A stretch of 36,384 nt of DNA from an uncultured Pseudomonadota bacterium (GTDB lineage Bacteria > Pseudomonadota > Alphaproteobacteria > Rs-D84). The stretch is taken from the NCBI GenBank assembly GCA_902787665.1, contig CADAHF010000005.1, positions 1-36,384 on the forward strand, in the 5' to 3' direction. How positions within the stretch are numbered: position 1 is the first letter of the stretch; each line of letters starts with the position of its first letter. Under the pieces are notes generated by a model. That model was not told the DNA's origin. It ran no database searches and saw only the letters and a program-made list of their open reading frames with translations. Shown piece by piece: positions 7,231-15,920 of the stretch. A program made the translations under genes and the position numbers.

Positions 7231-10200
7231 ATGATAAAAAAGATACTGCCGTTTTTATGCAGTCTGGCGCCACTTTATGCATTTGGTGATGCTGGTGATC
7301 CTGTTGATATTTCCAGTGCGTCCGTAGATTCTATATCAATCGTTTCTAGTGAGCTTAGTCCTAATCAATATGGCAATGTTTCAAACCCGGCATGGGTTGG
7401 GTTGACGACCACAAATGGCGTTAGGCTTGGTGGAAACCTTATGTTGTTGGATACTGGAATACGACAAACGCCAACGAATTCCGCCGGGGATTTATACATT
7501 TTGAATACTGTTGGTACTACTTCGTCTGGGGTGTTTGGTATTACAAGTGGTGGTGATATTTCTGTTGGTGACAGTATAAGTATTGTGTCTGGGCGTGGAT
7601 TAAAACTTAGTGCGACGGCGGGCAAGGTTGTTGATATGTCTATCGCAGGAAATGTGTTGGCAAACGGGTCTTTTTCTGTAGATGGTGCGACAAGTTTTAG
7701 TGTTACTGGAACAAAACCAGGCACAAATGGAACAATTGCGTCAGCGGATCTTTTGTCGTTAAAGGCCGGAACAATAAGTATTGCAGGAAATGTTGCTCAG
7801 TCACAGTTTGCAAATAGTGTTCTGCCAGAAAATAGAAAATTAAATATTGAGGCAACAACTGGTGCGTTGTCTGTTGGTGGGGTGTCTACATATGCGCCAA
7901 CGGCGACAATCAAAAGTGCAACAACAATAACTTCAACTGGTGCAATACAGAATTCTGTTGGCGATATGACAATTCTTTCGTCTGGCAATTTTGTTGTATC
8001 TGGTGCGGGTAATGGTGTTCAAAATACCGGTTCCAGTTTAACCATAGATACCACACAGAATAGTGGAACGGGTGCGATTAATGTTGCGGGTGTGTTAAGC
8101 AGTACAGGTGGTCATCTTAATATAACATCCAAGGGTTTATCAGCGGATTCTTTTGTTAATGCTGGTGATGCGGTGCTTAGTATTGGGGGTGCAACATCTT
8201 TTGCAAATGGTATGGATTTATCTGGGATGTCGGCAACTTCGGTAATGAGTGTCACAACAAATACTTTATCGTTGGGTACTAATAATCTTATTTCAAACAA
8301 TAAGTCATTTGTTAATTTGACGGTGTCTGGCGATGCATTAAATGCGGGAACCGTTGTAAATGGTCAGCTTGGCGGTAATTCAAATGTTTCGGCGAAATTG
8401 TTCCTTAGTGGTGTTGGTGTGTCGTTAGCTGCTGTTCAAAACTATGGCAATCTGTTGCAAATCACAAACACCACCCAAACGGCTGATGATGATATTGGTA
8501 TTATTGAAGATCTGCGTGCTGCGACAGGAACACAGACAAATATTACTGCGTATGACGAATTAACTGTTGGTGGTTCGGTTATAAATTCGGGTAATATGTC
8601 ATTGCGTGGAAAAACAGTTGATTTAGCAACGGTGACAAACACTGGTGATGGATCGGTGTTGAATGTTTTGGCAACTGCTGCTGGTGGAACGGTGCATGTC
8701 TCGGGTGTGGTTACAAATGAAAACGGAACAACAACAATTAATTCTCAAAATGCAACATTTGATGATGTTGTGAAAAATAAAAGTGGCACACTTACAATAC
8801 GTGGCGCAGGTGTTGGTGGAATTGCATTATCTGTTAATGAAATTGCTGTCGAAGGTGGCGTGTTTAACATAAATTCTTGGTCGGGCGGTGTTGAAACCAA
8901 CGCGTTGAGCGTAACTGGTGGTGTGTTGAATTTTGGTGATACTATATATAATGTTACAACAGCTGGTAATGTTAATATTGGTGGTAATGTTTATTTGGCG
9001 GGTGAATCAAATACTGGGACGCAAGATGTTCGTTTGAATGCTGTTGGTGGTAATATTAACTTTATATCTGATACTGCAATAAATATAGCTGGTGATATTA
9101 TTGCAACTGACAATACTTCCGTGCGTAATGCAACATTGGATGCACCAACTATTTCTGTAAATGCGGTGAATGTTCAAAACAAGGGGCATGTAAAGTTTGG
9201 CACAGACACGACTTCTGTATTGGATATTGTCGGTGCATTAAGTGTTACGAACAATGGTAAGGTTGATATTTATTCTGGAACGGCTGTTGCTGGGACAATT
9301 ACAGAATCCGATAATGGTTTAATTAAGATTTATGGACCATCCTTGATCGCTGATGCGGGTGCAATAAATATTGCTGATGGAATTTATTTTGACGGCAGTA
9401 CTACAAGCATTGGTATGGTTGTTGATGATTCATTAGATGCATTCACATTAAAGAATACTCAAAATAATACCGATATGACGATAGGTGGGGGTATTTCGGT
9501 TAGTGATGACAATGTGTTGGCCTTGAATTCCGCACATGATGTATTGATTTATGGTGATACAGATGTTAGTGGCGCATTGGATATTGATGCGAAAAATTCT
9601 GTGGTGTTTAATGCACCAATAACAACAAGTGGTAATGCAACAACCGCTTTGGATATTAATGCAAAATCAATATTTGTTGCGGGAATTACAAATAATGCGA
9701 CGGGTGTATTTACTGCAACAAACGGTACGTTTACAACGACTGGTGCGATTGTAAATAATGACGCTTTGTCTATATCCGCAAGTGGTAATATATCTTTGTT
9801 AGATGTCACATCAAATTCGGGAAATGTTACGATTTGGTCAGATACAGGAAATGTAATCGCAACAGGTGATGTTTCCGTGGCAGATGGAACATTTGTAATC
9901 GATGGCGATGTTGTCACATTGAATTCGTTAGAATTATTGGGGGGAACAACGACAGTATCTGCAAGTCAAAAGTTGTCAGTTGTTAATGGGTTGACTTTGT
10001 CTGGTAATTTGGTTCAAGGAAATGCGACCGATGTGGTATTGGTTGGTGGCGCGTTAAAGTTGGCGGACACAACATTGGTTGAAGCATCAAGTTTGGATAT
10101 TACATCTGGTGAATTTATTGCAAAGTCTGGGTCAACACATTATGTGATTACAGGTGCTGCTAATTTGGGCGATGCTGTAACTGTAGCGAATGGCGCAATA

Positions 10201-12519
10201 GTTGATGTTTCTGCATCATCAATCAGCGCAAATGGTGATGTTATAAGTAATGGAACGTTGTCTTTGACAACAACTGGTGTTGTATCTGGGATAAGTTTTG
10301 AAAATGTTATTAACAATGCGAATTTATCAATAGATACAAATGGTTCATTCATTGCAACATCGTTTAACAATGGCGCAAATGCAACAGCAACTATTGTCAG
10401 TGACGAGATGAATTTGACTGGTCCATCAAATATTCAAAAAGCATTAAATGTTGCAAATAATTTGTATCAAAACTATTCGGGTACACTTGTTGGGGGCGAT
10501 GTTAATATTATCAAAAATAATTATACTATTTCTGCATCTGGGGTTGATGTTGCGGGCATTAACCAATATGGTCCGTCGGTAATGACAATTAATACCAGTG
10601 ATTTAACAGTTGGTGGTGATATCAATGCGACAAATTTAACAATTGCTGCAAATCCATCGAACAATTGGTCTAATATCGCCGTGGGCGGCAATGTGTCTGG
10701 TGGAATCAAGGTTTATGGTCTTGAACATATGACGATAGGTGGTAATTATACGTTTGATGACAATAGCTTGTTGCATGTTGCAGTTTTACCATATGCCGCG
10801 GGTCCATCGTTAAATTCTACAACATATAATTATTGGGCAGATGTGTCATTAAATGATGATAATACATTGGGGCAAATAACAAATCTTGATAATAATCCAA
10901 ACAATGCGTTGGTTCATGTTGGTGGTCGCTTTATCAGTGATATTTCTACAATTACAAATGCGACAAATGGTGTTGCAATGGATACACCACAAATTGGAAT
11001 TAATCTGTATAATGTTGTTGACCAAGGTAAAGCAATTTGGTTGTTGTATGCAGAAAATGGTTTGAATGATTTGGCAGAAAAGATTCGCGGATTAAATGTG
11101 AATTTCTGTAATTCGGATGGTTCAATTTGCTTTAACTATTTTGATGCATACAGTTCGGTTGCAAATGTAAACAATAATGGCACGGAAAACGAATTACCAA
11201 TATATTTATCTGTTCGTGATTTTGATAACAATGGCATAATGGACAGTTTGTATATCGTGTTTGATTCAAGATTTGGGGGACCAGCAACACTGTTTGATAC
11301 CGAATCGGTTGTTGACCGCACAGAAGGTTCCGGTGATGGGGAAAAATCTGCGGCAAATGCGTTGGATAATATGATTGTGGGACAATTAGACAATGCTGGA
11401 TTTAACAACGATAAATTAATTGATGCAATACCAGGGGCATTTGCAGGAACTAATTTATCAGAATTAGCAAACGAATTATATAATCGTATGGAACAATATT
11501 TGGTTGACCGTAATGGTGCACCGATTACAAACATCGCGCGCTTGGTCCAGCCGCGTGAGTTAGAACAGGTTGCGGGCAGTATTGTTTTGAATGAACATAC
11601 ATCTTTCCGTGATTTCGAAGATCGTATGTTTAATGAATTTATATGGAATCGTAATCGCAGTTTGAGTAATGCATGGTTTGATGCTGACTTTGGCTTCTTC
11701 CGTCAAAATGCGACAGACGATAAAACTATAACAGGCAACAGATTCAGTTTTACTGCGGGCTTCGATTGGCAAAGTTCTAATAAAACAATATTGGGGTTAA
11801 TGGCACGAGTGTCGCATATGTCTGGTGATAATTCCGATAAAATGGATTTAAGTTATAAACCTGGTGAAACGGTTGCTGGACAGAACAAGATGAGTGTTGC
11901 AGATACAAATATTGGTGTTGGCGGGTATTTAATGCATACGCTTGGATTCAAAACACGCATTTATGGAAATGCAATGTTAGATTTACATTTGTTGGATGTT
12001 TCACGTGAACAGAACTTTGTTGATAATATAAGCGGGGTTGGTTCAGATGTCAGTTTGATTTCGGAATGGGGATTGATGCACGATTGGTTGAATCAATATA
12101 TTGTTGGAAATCTTTATACTCGTTTTGGATATAACCTTGGGTTTGATGTCAAAGAAAAATCTGCTGGTGCTGAATATATGCGTTTGAAATCTGATGGATA
12201 CTTTATTTTGACGCCGGGGTATTCGTTGACTGCACAAAAGCGCATTTACACATCGCCGTGGTTCCAGTTGCGCCCATATGCAACAATCGGTATAGAATAC
12301 GATTTGTTGGGGTCGCCAGATGTGGCAAAGTTCAAATTTGCACCCGCTGACAAATATAGCGAATATGATATAGATGTTAATCCGTTGTGGGCAAACATTG
12401 GTGGTGGTATAGAAATGTTATCTGCAAATGGTGCCCAGGTCGGATTTGATTATCGGTACCAATATAATAACTATATCCAAATACATAATTTGAAATTATC
12501 TGGATCGTTGAGATTTTAA
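7231..12519 (+). CDS. Large type Va autotransporter (beta-helix passenger plus beta-barrel)
   Basis: A 1762-aa surface protein. Residues 1-19 form a signal peptide ending before DAGD. The passenger (about 20-1300) is a long run of short imperfect repeats rich in Gly, Asn, Thr, Ser and Val with recurring patterns such as SVGG, NAGT, ISAxG and GNVN, typical of a right-handed beta-helix adhesin. Near residue 1330 a DFDNNGIMD stretch matches a DxDxNGxxD calcium-loop pattern. A helical linker (about 1390-1470) leads to a C-terminal autotransporter barrel of about 290 residues with alternating hydrophobic strands and a terminal ...LSGSLRF; the final Phe suits recognition by the BAM complex. The function of the passenger (adhesion, aggregation or other) cannot be told from sequence. 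No protease motif was seen. The gene is monocistronic with its own promoter and terminator. Confidence 0.9.
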   Translation: MIKKILPFLCSLAPLYAFGDAGDPVDISSASVDSISIVSSELSPNQYGNVSNPAWVGLTTTNGVRLGGNLMLLDTGIRQTPTNSAGDLYILNTVGTTSSGVFGITSGGDISVGDSISIVSGRGLKLSATAGKVVDMSIAGNVLANGSFSVDGATSFSVTGTKPGTNGTIASADLLSLKAGTISIAGNVAQSQFANSVLPENRKLNIEATTGALSVGGVSTYAPTATIKSATTITSTGAIQNSVGDMTILSSGNFVVSGAGNGVQNTGSSLTIDTTQNSGTGAINVAGVLSSTGGHLNITSKGLSADSFVNAGDAVLSIGGATSFANGMDLSGMSATSVMSVTTNTLSLGTNNLISNNKSFVNLTVSGDALNAGTVVNGQLGGNSNVSAKLFLSGVGVSLAAVQNYGNLLQITNTTQTADDDIGIIEDLRAATGTQTNITAYDELTVGGSVINSGNMSLRGKTVDLATVTNTGDGSVLNVLATAAGGTVHVSGVVTNENGTTTINSQNATFDDVVKNKSGTLTIRGAGVGGIALSVNEIAVEGGVFNINSWSGGVETNALSVTGGVLNFGDTIYNVTTAGNVNIGGNVYLAGESNTGTQDVRLNAVGGNINFISDTAINIAGDIIATDNTSVRNATLDAPTISVNAVNVQNKGHVKFGTDTTSVLDIVGALSVTNNGKVDIYSGTAVAGTITESDNGLIKIYGPSLIADAGAINIADGIYFDGSTTSIGMVVDDSLDAFTLKNTQNNTDMTIGGGISVSDDNVLALNSAHDVLIYGDTDVSGALDIDAKNSVVFNAPITTSGNATTALDINAKSIFVAGITNNATGVFTATNGTFTTTGAIVNNDALSISASGNISLLDVTSNSGNVTIWSDTGNVIATGDVSVADGTFVIDGDVVTLNSLELLGGTTTVSASQKLSVVNGLTLSGNLVQGNATDVVLVGGALKLADTTLVEASSLDITSGEFIAKSGSTHYVITGAANLGDAVTVANGAIVDVSASSISANGDVISNGTLSLTTTGVVSGISFENVINNANLSIDTNGSFIATSFNNGANATATIVSDEMNLTGPSNIQKALNVANNLYQNYSGTLVGGDVNIIKNNYTISASGVDVAGINQYGPSVMTINTSDLTVGGDINATNLTIAANPSNNWSNIAVGGNVSGGIKVYGLEHMTIGGNYTFDDNSLLHVAVLPYAAGPSLNSTTYNYWADVSLNDDNTLGQITNLDNNPNNALVHVGGRFISDISTITNATNGVAMDTPQIGINLYNVVDQGKAIWLLYAENGLNDLAEKIRGLNVNFCNSDGSICFNYFDAYSSVANVNNNGTENELPIYLSVRDFDNNGIMDSLYIVFDSRFGGPATLFDTESVVDRTEGSGDGEKSAANALDNMIVGQLDNAGFNNDKLIDAIPGAFAGTNLSELANELYNRMEQYLVDRNGAPITNIARLVQPRELEQVAGSIVLNEHTSFRDFEDRMFNEFIWNRNRSLSNAWFDADFGFFRQNATDDKTITGNRFSFTAGFDWQSSNKTILGLMARVSHMSGDNSDKMDLSYKPGETVAGQNKMSVADTNIGVGGYLMHTLGFKTRIYGNAMLDLHLLDVSREQNFVDNISGVGSDVSLISEWGLMHDWLNQYIVGNLYTRFGYNLGFDVKEKSAGAEYMRLKSDGYFILTPGYSLTAQKRIYTSPWFQLRPYATIGIEYDLLGSPDVAKFKFAPADKYSEYDIDVNPLWANIGGGIEMLSANGAQVGFDYRYQYNNYIQIHNLKLSGSLRF

Positions 12520-12543
12520 AAAATGCCCAAACGGGCATTTTTT
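12518..12543. terminator. Bidirectional terminator between autotransporter and smpB
   Basis: AAATGCCC (12521-12528) and GGGCATTT (12533-12540) form an 8-bp stem with an AAAC loop. As lie before it and Ts after it, so it can stop transcription from both sides. It overlaps the stop codons of both convergent genes. Confidence 0.85.
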
Positions 12544-13012
12544 ATTTTCCTTTTAATATGCGTGATTTATTGCGGTTCCATTCACGAGTTTTGATTGTTT
12601 CGCGCTTGTCAATTTTATGTTTACCGTGACCAATACCCAGCAAGACCTTTAATTTACCGCGATTATTAAAATACATTTTCAATGGAACTATGGTTGCACC
12701 CTTGTCCTGTAATTGCCCAATCATACGGTTAATTTGGCTGCGATGTAATAATAATTGGCGTGGACGACGTTCGTCAAAGTTCACAACACGTGCCGCAGTT
12801 GGTAATTTTTGAATTTCAACACCGGCTAAAAACAGGTTGTCGCCACGTTTTTGCACAAATCCATCAACAATCGTAATCAAACCATATCGCACAGATTTTA
12901 TTTCCGCGCCAGTCATAGAAAGCCCCGCCTCAATCGTGTCTTCGATTGAGTAATTAAACCGCGCTTTGCGGTTTTCAGCAACTTGTCCAAATTTTATAAT
13001 ACTGCGTGTCAT
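12542..13012 (-). CDS. smpB: SsrA-binding protein SmpB
   Basis: SmpB binds tmRNA and delivers it to stalled ribosomes for trans-translation. The 156-aa product has the family features: the start VAENRKARFNYSIEDTIEAGLSMTGAEIKSVR (OB-fold, spans residues 11-42), the RQLLLHRSQI stretch, VPLKMYFNNRGKLKVLLGIGHGKHK and a basic C-terminal tail (KIDKRETIKTREWNRNKSRILK) that inserts in the empty decoding channel. Its ATG overlaps the TGA of tatD by four bases, so it is the last gene of the polA-dacC-holB-tatD-smpB series. The tmRNA gene itself was not found in this window. Confidence 0.97.
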   Translation of the reverse strand: MTRSIIKFGQVAENRKARFNYSIEDTIEAGLSMTGAEIKSVRYGLITIVDGFVQKRGDNLFLAGVEIQKLPTAARVVNFDERRPRQLLLHRSQINRMIGQLQDKGATIVPLKMYFNNRGKLKVLLGIGHGKHKIDKRETIKTREWNRNKSRILKGK

Positions 13013-13770
13013 ATCTGTTGTTTTATTTTTGGATACAGGTTTAATGTATTTTGTTCAAGTATAGATGCCAATTCATTTATTTGCAAATTTTTAATTTCTG
13101 CCAAAACCTTTGCTGTTTCAGTAACCATAAACGGTTCGCATGTCTTGCCACGATATGGCACCGGCGCGCAATAGGGCGCATCTGTTTCAATAACAATTCG
13201 ATTGGTTGGAATCTTTGCAAATGTTTCACGCACATCTGTTGCGTTTTTAAATGTTAGAATACCAGATGCAGAAAAGAAAAAACCGCGGTCCAGCATAACC
13301 TTGGCTAGTTGCCAGCTGGATGTAAAACAATGCATAACGCCACAAACATCACGCGCAATCGCAGCAGTGTCTTCATCTGCATCACGCGTATGAATTGCAA
13401 CAGGTAATTTATGTTCGCGCGCAATTTCCAACTGTTGTTCAAACAATTTTATTTGTGCATCGCGATTGTTGTTGTTTTCATGATAATCTAGACCAATTTC
13501 CCCGATGCCGATAACTTTAAAATGAGACAACACATCGTTCGTTAAATATGTATCTGGGACAGTTCCAGCGTATTCAGGATGAATCCCGGTTGTCACAAAT
13601 ACATTATTATATTTTTCAGCGATTTTAATTGATGGGGCGATATCTTTTGGGTCTGCCGTTGCACAGATCATACGCGTAACACCCGCGTTACCTGCGCGTG
13701 CCAAAACATGTTCTAATTCATTACCTGAACAATATTCGTCTGTTAAATGGCAGTGGGTGTCTGTAAACAT
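13009..13770 (-). CDS. tatD: TatD-family metal-dependent hydrolase / DNase
   Basis: Member of the TatD family (TIM-barrel, two-metal hydrolases; E. coli members act as 3'-5' exonucleases). The 253-aa protein has the N-terminal metal ligands in FTDTHCHL, then TTGIHPEYAG, GEIGLDYHEN (metal-ligand Glu), PVAIHTRDADEDT, VMHCFTSSW and VIETDAPYCAPVPYRGKTCEP with the final Asp. It sits between holB (28-base overlap with its 5' end) and smpB (ATGA overlap), as in alphaproteobacterial dnaX/holB-type clusters where metG often lies between; metG is absent here. The start at ATG 13770 is fixed by the universally conserved HCHL motif. Confidence 0.95.
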   Translation of the reverse strand: MFTDTHCHLTDEYCSGNELEHVLARAGNAGVTRMICATADPKDIAPSIKIAEKYNNVFVTTGIHPEYAGTVPDTYLTNDVLSHFKVIGIGEIGLDYHENNNNRDAQIKLFEQQLEIAREHKLPVAIHTRDADEDTAAIARDVCGVMHCFTSSWQLAKVMLDRGFFFSASGILTFKNATDVRETFAKIPTNRIVIETDAPYCAPVPYRGKTCEPFMVTETAKVLAEIKNLQINELASILEQNTLNLYPKIKQQI

Positions 13771-14666
13771 TTCTTTATATCGTTTATAATTTTGAAAATT
13801 CCGATTTCCGGCTCCAAATGCACGCGTTCAATATCTGCAATGCCAATGGTTGCAGTTGGATATATTTCCGCCAAACCAAAGTGCGCAATCGCGTCCAACA
13901 AAATTCCATATATCGCTGGTTCTGGTGCAATCTGTTTGGCAATCGTCATTAAATCACTGGATGTAGTATGTGGGTTTTCAAGTGTTTCAATAAGGTTTTC
14001 GTATATTTCGTCCGCCCCAGATGTTTTGATGTTTGCAATTTTCCCGAAACTGCCGTTGGCCAGGCGCAATGTTTCATCGCTAACAGGCGCGTCAGGCATA
14101 AAGTGCGCGCACAATTCACGCAATTCGTTTATAGTCAATGGGCGCATTTTTTCCACGCGGGCGCGCGAACGAATTGTTGGTAATACATTTGCTAATTTAT
14201 GCACGACCAATAAAAACAGAACATTTGCGGGGGGTTCTTCCAACATTTTAAGTAATGCATTTGACGCAGATGTTGTCAATTCATCAACCGCATCAATAAT
14301 AATCACGCGCCAACCACCCGACATGGCGGATAATTGCATTTTTTCAATCACTGTTGTAACGGTTTTTACCGAAATAGATTTACCAGATGGATATGGGTTG
14401 CCGTTTGTGTCAAGGTTATGTGCCAAATCAATTATGAAAAAATCGCCCACATTGCCGTAAACCATCTTTGCTATTTTGTATGCCAATGTTGCCTTGCCAA
14501 TACCGCGGGGACCACACAACATCCAAACCGGATGCATTGGATGGGTGTCGCGCATATTCCATGCAGACATAAAATTTTTCAAGACATCGCCATGCCCAAC
14601 CAACATATCGTTGTCGATTGGTGCTGGAAAAGAAAAGGGGGATTTCACTGATTTCCGTGGTGCCAT
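13743..14666 (-). CDS. holB: DNA polymerase III subunit delta' (HolB)
   Basis: HolB (delta') is part of the clamp-loader complex that opens the beta sliding clamp. The 307-aa product has an AAA+ fold: a Walker-A-like GPRGIGKATLA at about residues 50-60, a Walker-B-like VIIIDAVDELT, the SNALLKMLEEPPAN stretch and the SRARVEKMRPL (SRC-like/arginine-finger) region, followed by a C-terminal helical collar. I use ATG 14666, one base after the dacC stop, preceded by a G-rich GGGGGGCGGT; an in-frame TTG at 14681 is the alternative. It overlaps tatD by 28 bases. tmk, usually just upstream in related genomes, is missing from this cluster. Confidence 0.92.
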   Translation of the reverse strand: MAPRKSVKSPFSFPAPIDNDMLVGHGDVLKNFMSAWNMRDTHPMHPVWMLCGPRGIGKATLAYKIAKMVYGNVGDFFIIDLAHNLDTNGNPYPSGKSISVKTVTTVIEKMQLSAMSGGWRVIIIDAVDELTTSASNALLKMLEEPPANVLFLLVVHKLANVLPTIRSRARVEKMRPLTINELRELCAHFMPDAPVSDETLRLANGSFGKIANIKTSGADEIYENLIETLENPHTTSSDLMTIAKQIAPEPAIYGILLDAIAHFGLAEIYPTATIGIADIERVHLEPEIGIFKIINDIKKCLQTPTAI

Positions 14667-14667
14667 T

Positions 14668-15864
14668 TTACCGCCCCCCAAGTATTACAGATATATTTTT
14701 TAATATACGGCGAATAAATTGAACACGACGTACGCGTTCCGCGGAAACTAACGGCGCACGCGCAATAATTTTGCCATCGCGTTCTGCAATAATTTCACCC
14801 AATTTATCACCTGGCATAATTGGTGCAGCAACCGGGTCGTTAAATCGCGCCAAGACGCGCACAGATGAGGTTGGTGTTTGCTTTGGCAATGTTACAGCAA
14901 ACGGTTGTTCCACCGTCGCATTAACAGTTTTTGTACGTCCATACCAAACTGGAATCGCAACAACAGTGTCGCCCGGACGATAATATGTTTTGTTCATTGT
15001 TGTTGTATAACCATAATTCAGCAAGCGTTTCATTTCTGCCGCCAAAGCGTCGTGACCGCGTGCGTTAAAACCATTTATAACACCGACCAGTCGACGTCCA
15101 CCAACGCGTGCGCTGGCCACCATACCGTATCCACCATCTGCAGTGTGTCCTGTTTTTAAACCGTCTGCACCAGACATTGTAAATAATAATTTGTTGTAAT
15201 TAACGGTGTGGGTGCGCCCCCAATCACGACACCAATCGGTTTTATAATCACCAAATTCAAATCGCTTTGTTGCGAACATTGGGTATAAATCTGGATAATC
15301 GCGAATAATATGCGTTGCCAATATCGCCAATTCGCGCGATGTTGTTAAATTGTTAGGGTCGGGCAGACCGCTTGCATTTCCAAATGTCGATTGTTCCATA
15401 CCAATCGCACGTGCCTTGGCCGTCATCTTCGCGGTGAACGCATTTTCATCACCAGCTAATTTTTCAGCAACCACAACAGATGCGTCACCGCCTGATAAAA
15501 CAATCAGACCCAAAATGGCATCACGAACGGTTATTTCCTGGCCAGTGACCAGACAAATCTTGCTTGCTGGATACCACAGCGGGTTATTATAGTCGGCATT
15601 TTCGGAAACAGGTAATTTGCTGTCCAGGGTTAAATTGCCCGCCTTTATCTCGTCAAACAAGACCGCCAAAGTCATCAGTTTAATCATCGATGATGGTGGC
15701 ATCAATTTATCGGCATTTTTCGCAACGATTTCTACGCCAGAATCATAATCAATTAAAAAAGCAGACTTTGCCTTGGTTGTGAATTCAGGGGTTTTTACAT
15801 TGGCTGCATTTGCAGCCGTTGCAAACAATAAACCAACAAGAAAAAGCCACTGCCGTATTTTCAT
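14668..15864 (-). CDS. D-alanyl-D-alanine carboxypeptidase (low-molecular-mass PBP)
   Basis: DacA/DacC-type serine DD-carboxypeptidase that trims the terminal D-Ala of peptidoglycan stem peptides in the periplasm; 398 aa. A signal peptide (residues 1-20, ending TAANA) is followed by the peptidase S11 domain. The catalytic SxxK appears as SMIK within PPSSMIKLM, and the KTG box within DGLKTGHTADGGYGM. The middle SxN motif reads SGG in VLSGGDASVVVAE, so the usual Asn is replaced by Gly. A beta-rich PBP5-like C-terminal domain ends in a basic amphipathic stretch (RRVQFIRRILKNISVILGG) that could lie on the membrane. ATG 15864 is chosen because it starts the signal peptide; the frame is open upstream to 15933 and overlaps polA, so the start is slightly uncertain. 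Confidence 0.9.
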   Translation of the reverse strand: MKIRQWLFLVGLLFATAANAANVKTPEFTTKAKSAFLIDYDSGVEIVAKNADKLMPPSSMIKLMTLAVLFDEIKAGNLTLDSKLPVSENADYNNPLWYPASKICLVTGQEITVRDAILGLIVLSGGDASVVVAEKLAGDENAFTAKMTAKARAIGMEQSTFGNASGLPDPNNLTTSRELAILATHIIRDYPDLYPMFATKRFEFGDYKTDWCRDWGRTHTVNYNKLLFTMSGADGLKTGHTADGGYGMVASARVGGRRLVGVINGFNARGHDALAAEMKRLLNYGYTTTMNKTYYRPGDTVVAIPVWYGRTKTVNATVEQPFAVTLPKQTPTSSVRVLARFNDPVAAPIMPGDKLGEIIAERDGKIIARAPLVSAERVRRVQFIRRILKNISVILGGR

Positions 15865-15920
15865 ACTCGGATAATAGCAACCAATAAAGGCACTTTCAAG
15901 ATGTTTTGTTTGTGGGATTT

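Noticed and set aside
7365-10370. Several long open frames antisense to the autotransporter gene
   Set aside because: They lack ribosome binding sites and signal or domain features, and arise from the biased codon use of the Thr/Asn/Gly-rich passenger.
7231-11200. CRISPR-like or DNA tandem repeats in the long repetitive stretch
   Set aside because: Repetition is at protein level (short beta-helix motifs) with no fixed spacer or direct DNA repeat.
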